Positions 6,083 through 6,214 of a stretch of DNA of 6,214 nucleotides are shown piece after piece (the stretch's first letter is position 1; each line of letters starts with the position of its first letter). Under the pieces are notes generated by a model. The model did no database searches. It was not told where the DNA came from and saw only the letters and a list, made by a program, of their open reading frames with translations. The position numbers and the translations under genes were made by a program. The DNA is taken from NCBI GenBank assembly GCA_041674525.1, contig JBAYVN010000099.1, forward strand, positions 1 through 6,214. The letters are read 5' to 3'. This DNA comes from SHYQ01 sp041674525 (GTDB taxonomy: Bacteria; Chloroflexota; Dehalococcoidia; UBA2979).

Positions 6083-6214
6083 CTACGCGCCGCCGGCGGC
6101 ACCGGCGAAGCGTGGCACCACGGGCGACTCGATCTCCGCTCGCAGCGGCGTCAGCCAGTCGATGTTGTAGTACCGCTTGTTGTCGAAGTCGTCGTGGCCG
6201 TCTTCGGCGAAGGC
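6083..6214 (-). CDS. Unrecognised protein, C-terminal 43 residues only
   Basis: The minus strand is open from the right edge to a TAG at 6085-6083. The visible 43 residues begin AFAEDGHDDFDNKRYYNIDW, continue LTPLRAEIESPVVPRF and end in a Gly/Ala-rich tail. The first half is acidic and aromatic and reads like genuine protein rather than shadow translation. I do not recognise the family. Its stop lies 21 bp before the sugar transferase GTG on the same strand, so the two probably form one transcript, and a role in polysaccharide synthesis or export is plausible but unproven. Confidence 0.6.
   Translation of the reverse strand, partial: AFAEDGHDDFDNKRYYNIDWLTPLRAEIESPVVPRFAGAAGGA

Noticed and set aside
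5817..6170. Plus-strand ORF of 117 codons
   Set aside because: It is antisense to the sugar transferase and the partial gene, and is Ser/Arg-rich like other shadow frames here.

Overview
This is a GC-rich bacterial chromosome segment with almost no non-coding space. Third codon positions are dominated by G and C, so many long antisense or out-of-frame ORFs are only shadows. The mix of families is most like a high-GC Chloroflexota or related terrestrial lineage: a Thermus/Chloroflexus-like orotate phosphoribosyltransferase, a DUF4012 membrane protein, a MacB-type permease and a short polyprenyl-phosphate sugar transferase. This placement is inferred from protein character only. No rRNA, tRNA, CRISPR array, insertion sequence or phage gene was seen.

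Layout. Bases 1-985 (minus strand) hold the N-terminal 328 residues of a MacB/FtsX-type ABC transporter permease that runs off the left edge. A 176-bp divergent intergenic region (986-1161) carries a small palindrome and three direct repeats. Four plus-strand genes follow, packed like an operon: a class II ketose-bisphosphate aldolase (1162-1992), signal peptidase I (2033-2821), orotate phosphoribosyltransferase pyrE (2812-3378) and a DUF4012 membrane-anchored protein (3389-5353). The two right-hand genes are on the minus strand and converge on DUF4012: a bacterial sugar transferase (5381-6061), and the last 43 codons of an unrecognised gene (6083-6214) lying 21 bp upstream of it.

How the genes relate. 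The aldolase and PyrE are soluble metabolic enzymes. Signal peptidase, DUF4012 protein, sugar transferase and MacB permease all act at the cell envelope. The sugar transferase probably starts assembly of a lipid-linked surface polysaccharide. DUF4012 proteins have no established function, but their place here beside such an enzyme fits a role in the envelope.

The most unusual point is the start of pyrE. Its reading frame has no ATG, GTG or TTG codon early enough to include the conserved N-terminus, but a GGAGGTG Shine-Dalgarno sequence sits 5 nt before an ATT codon inside the end of the signal peptidase gene. I therefore annotate pyrE from a rare ATT start. I found no clear evidence of a wholly new system in the window.
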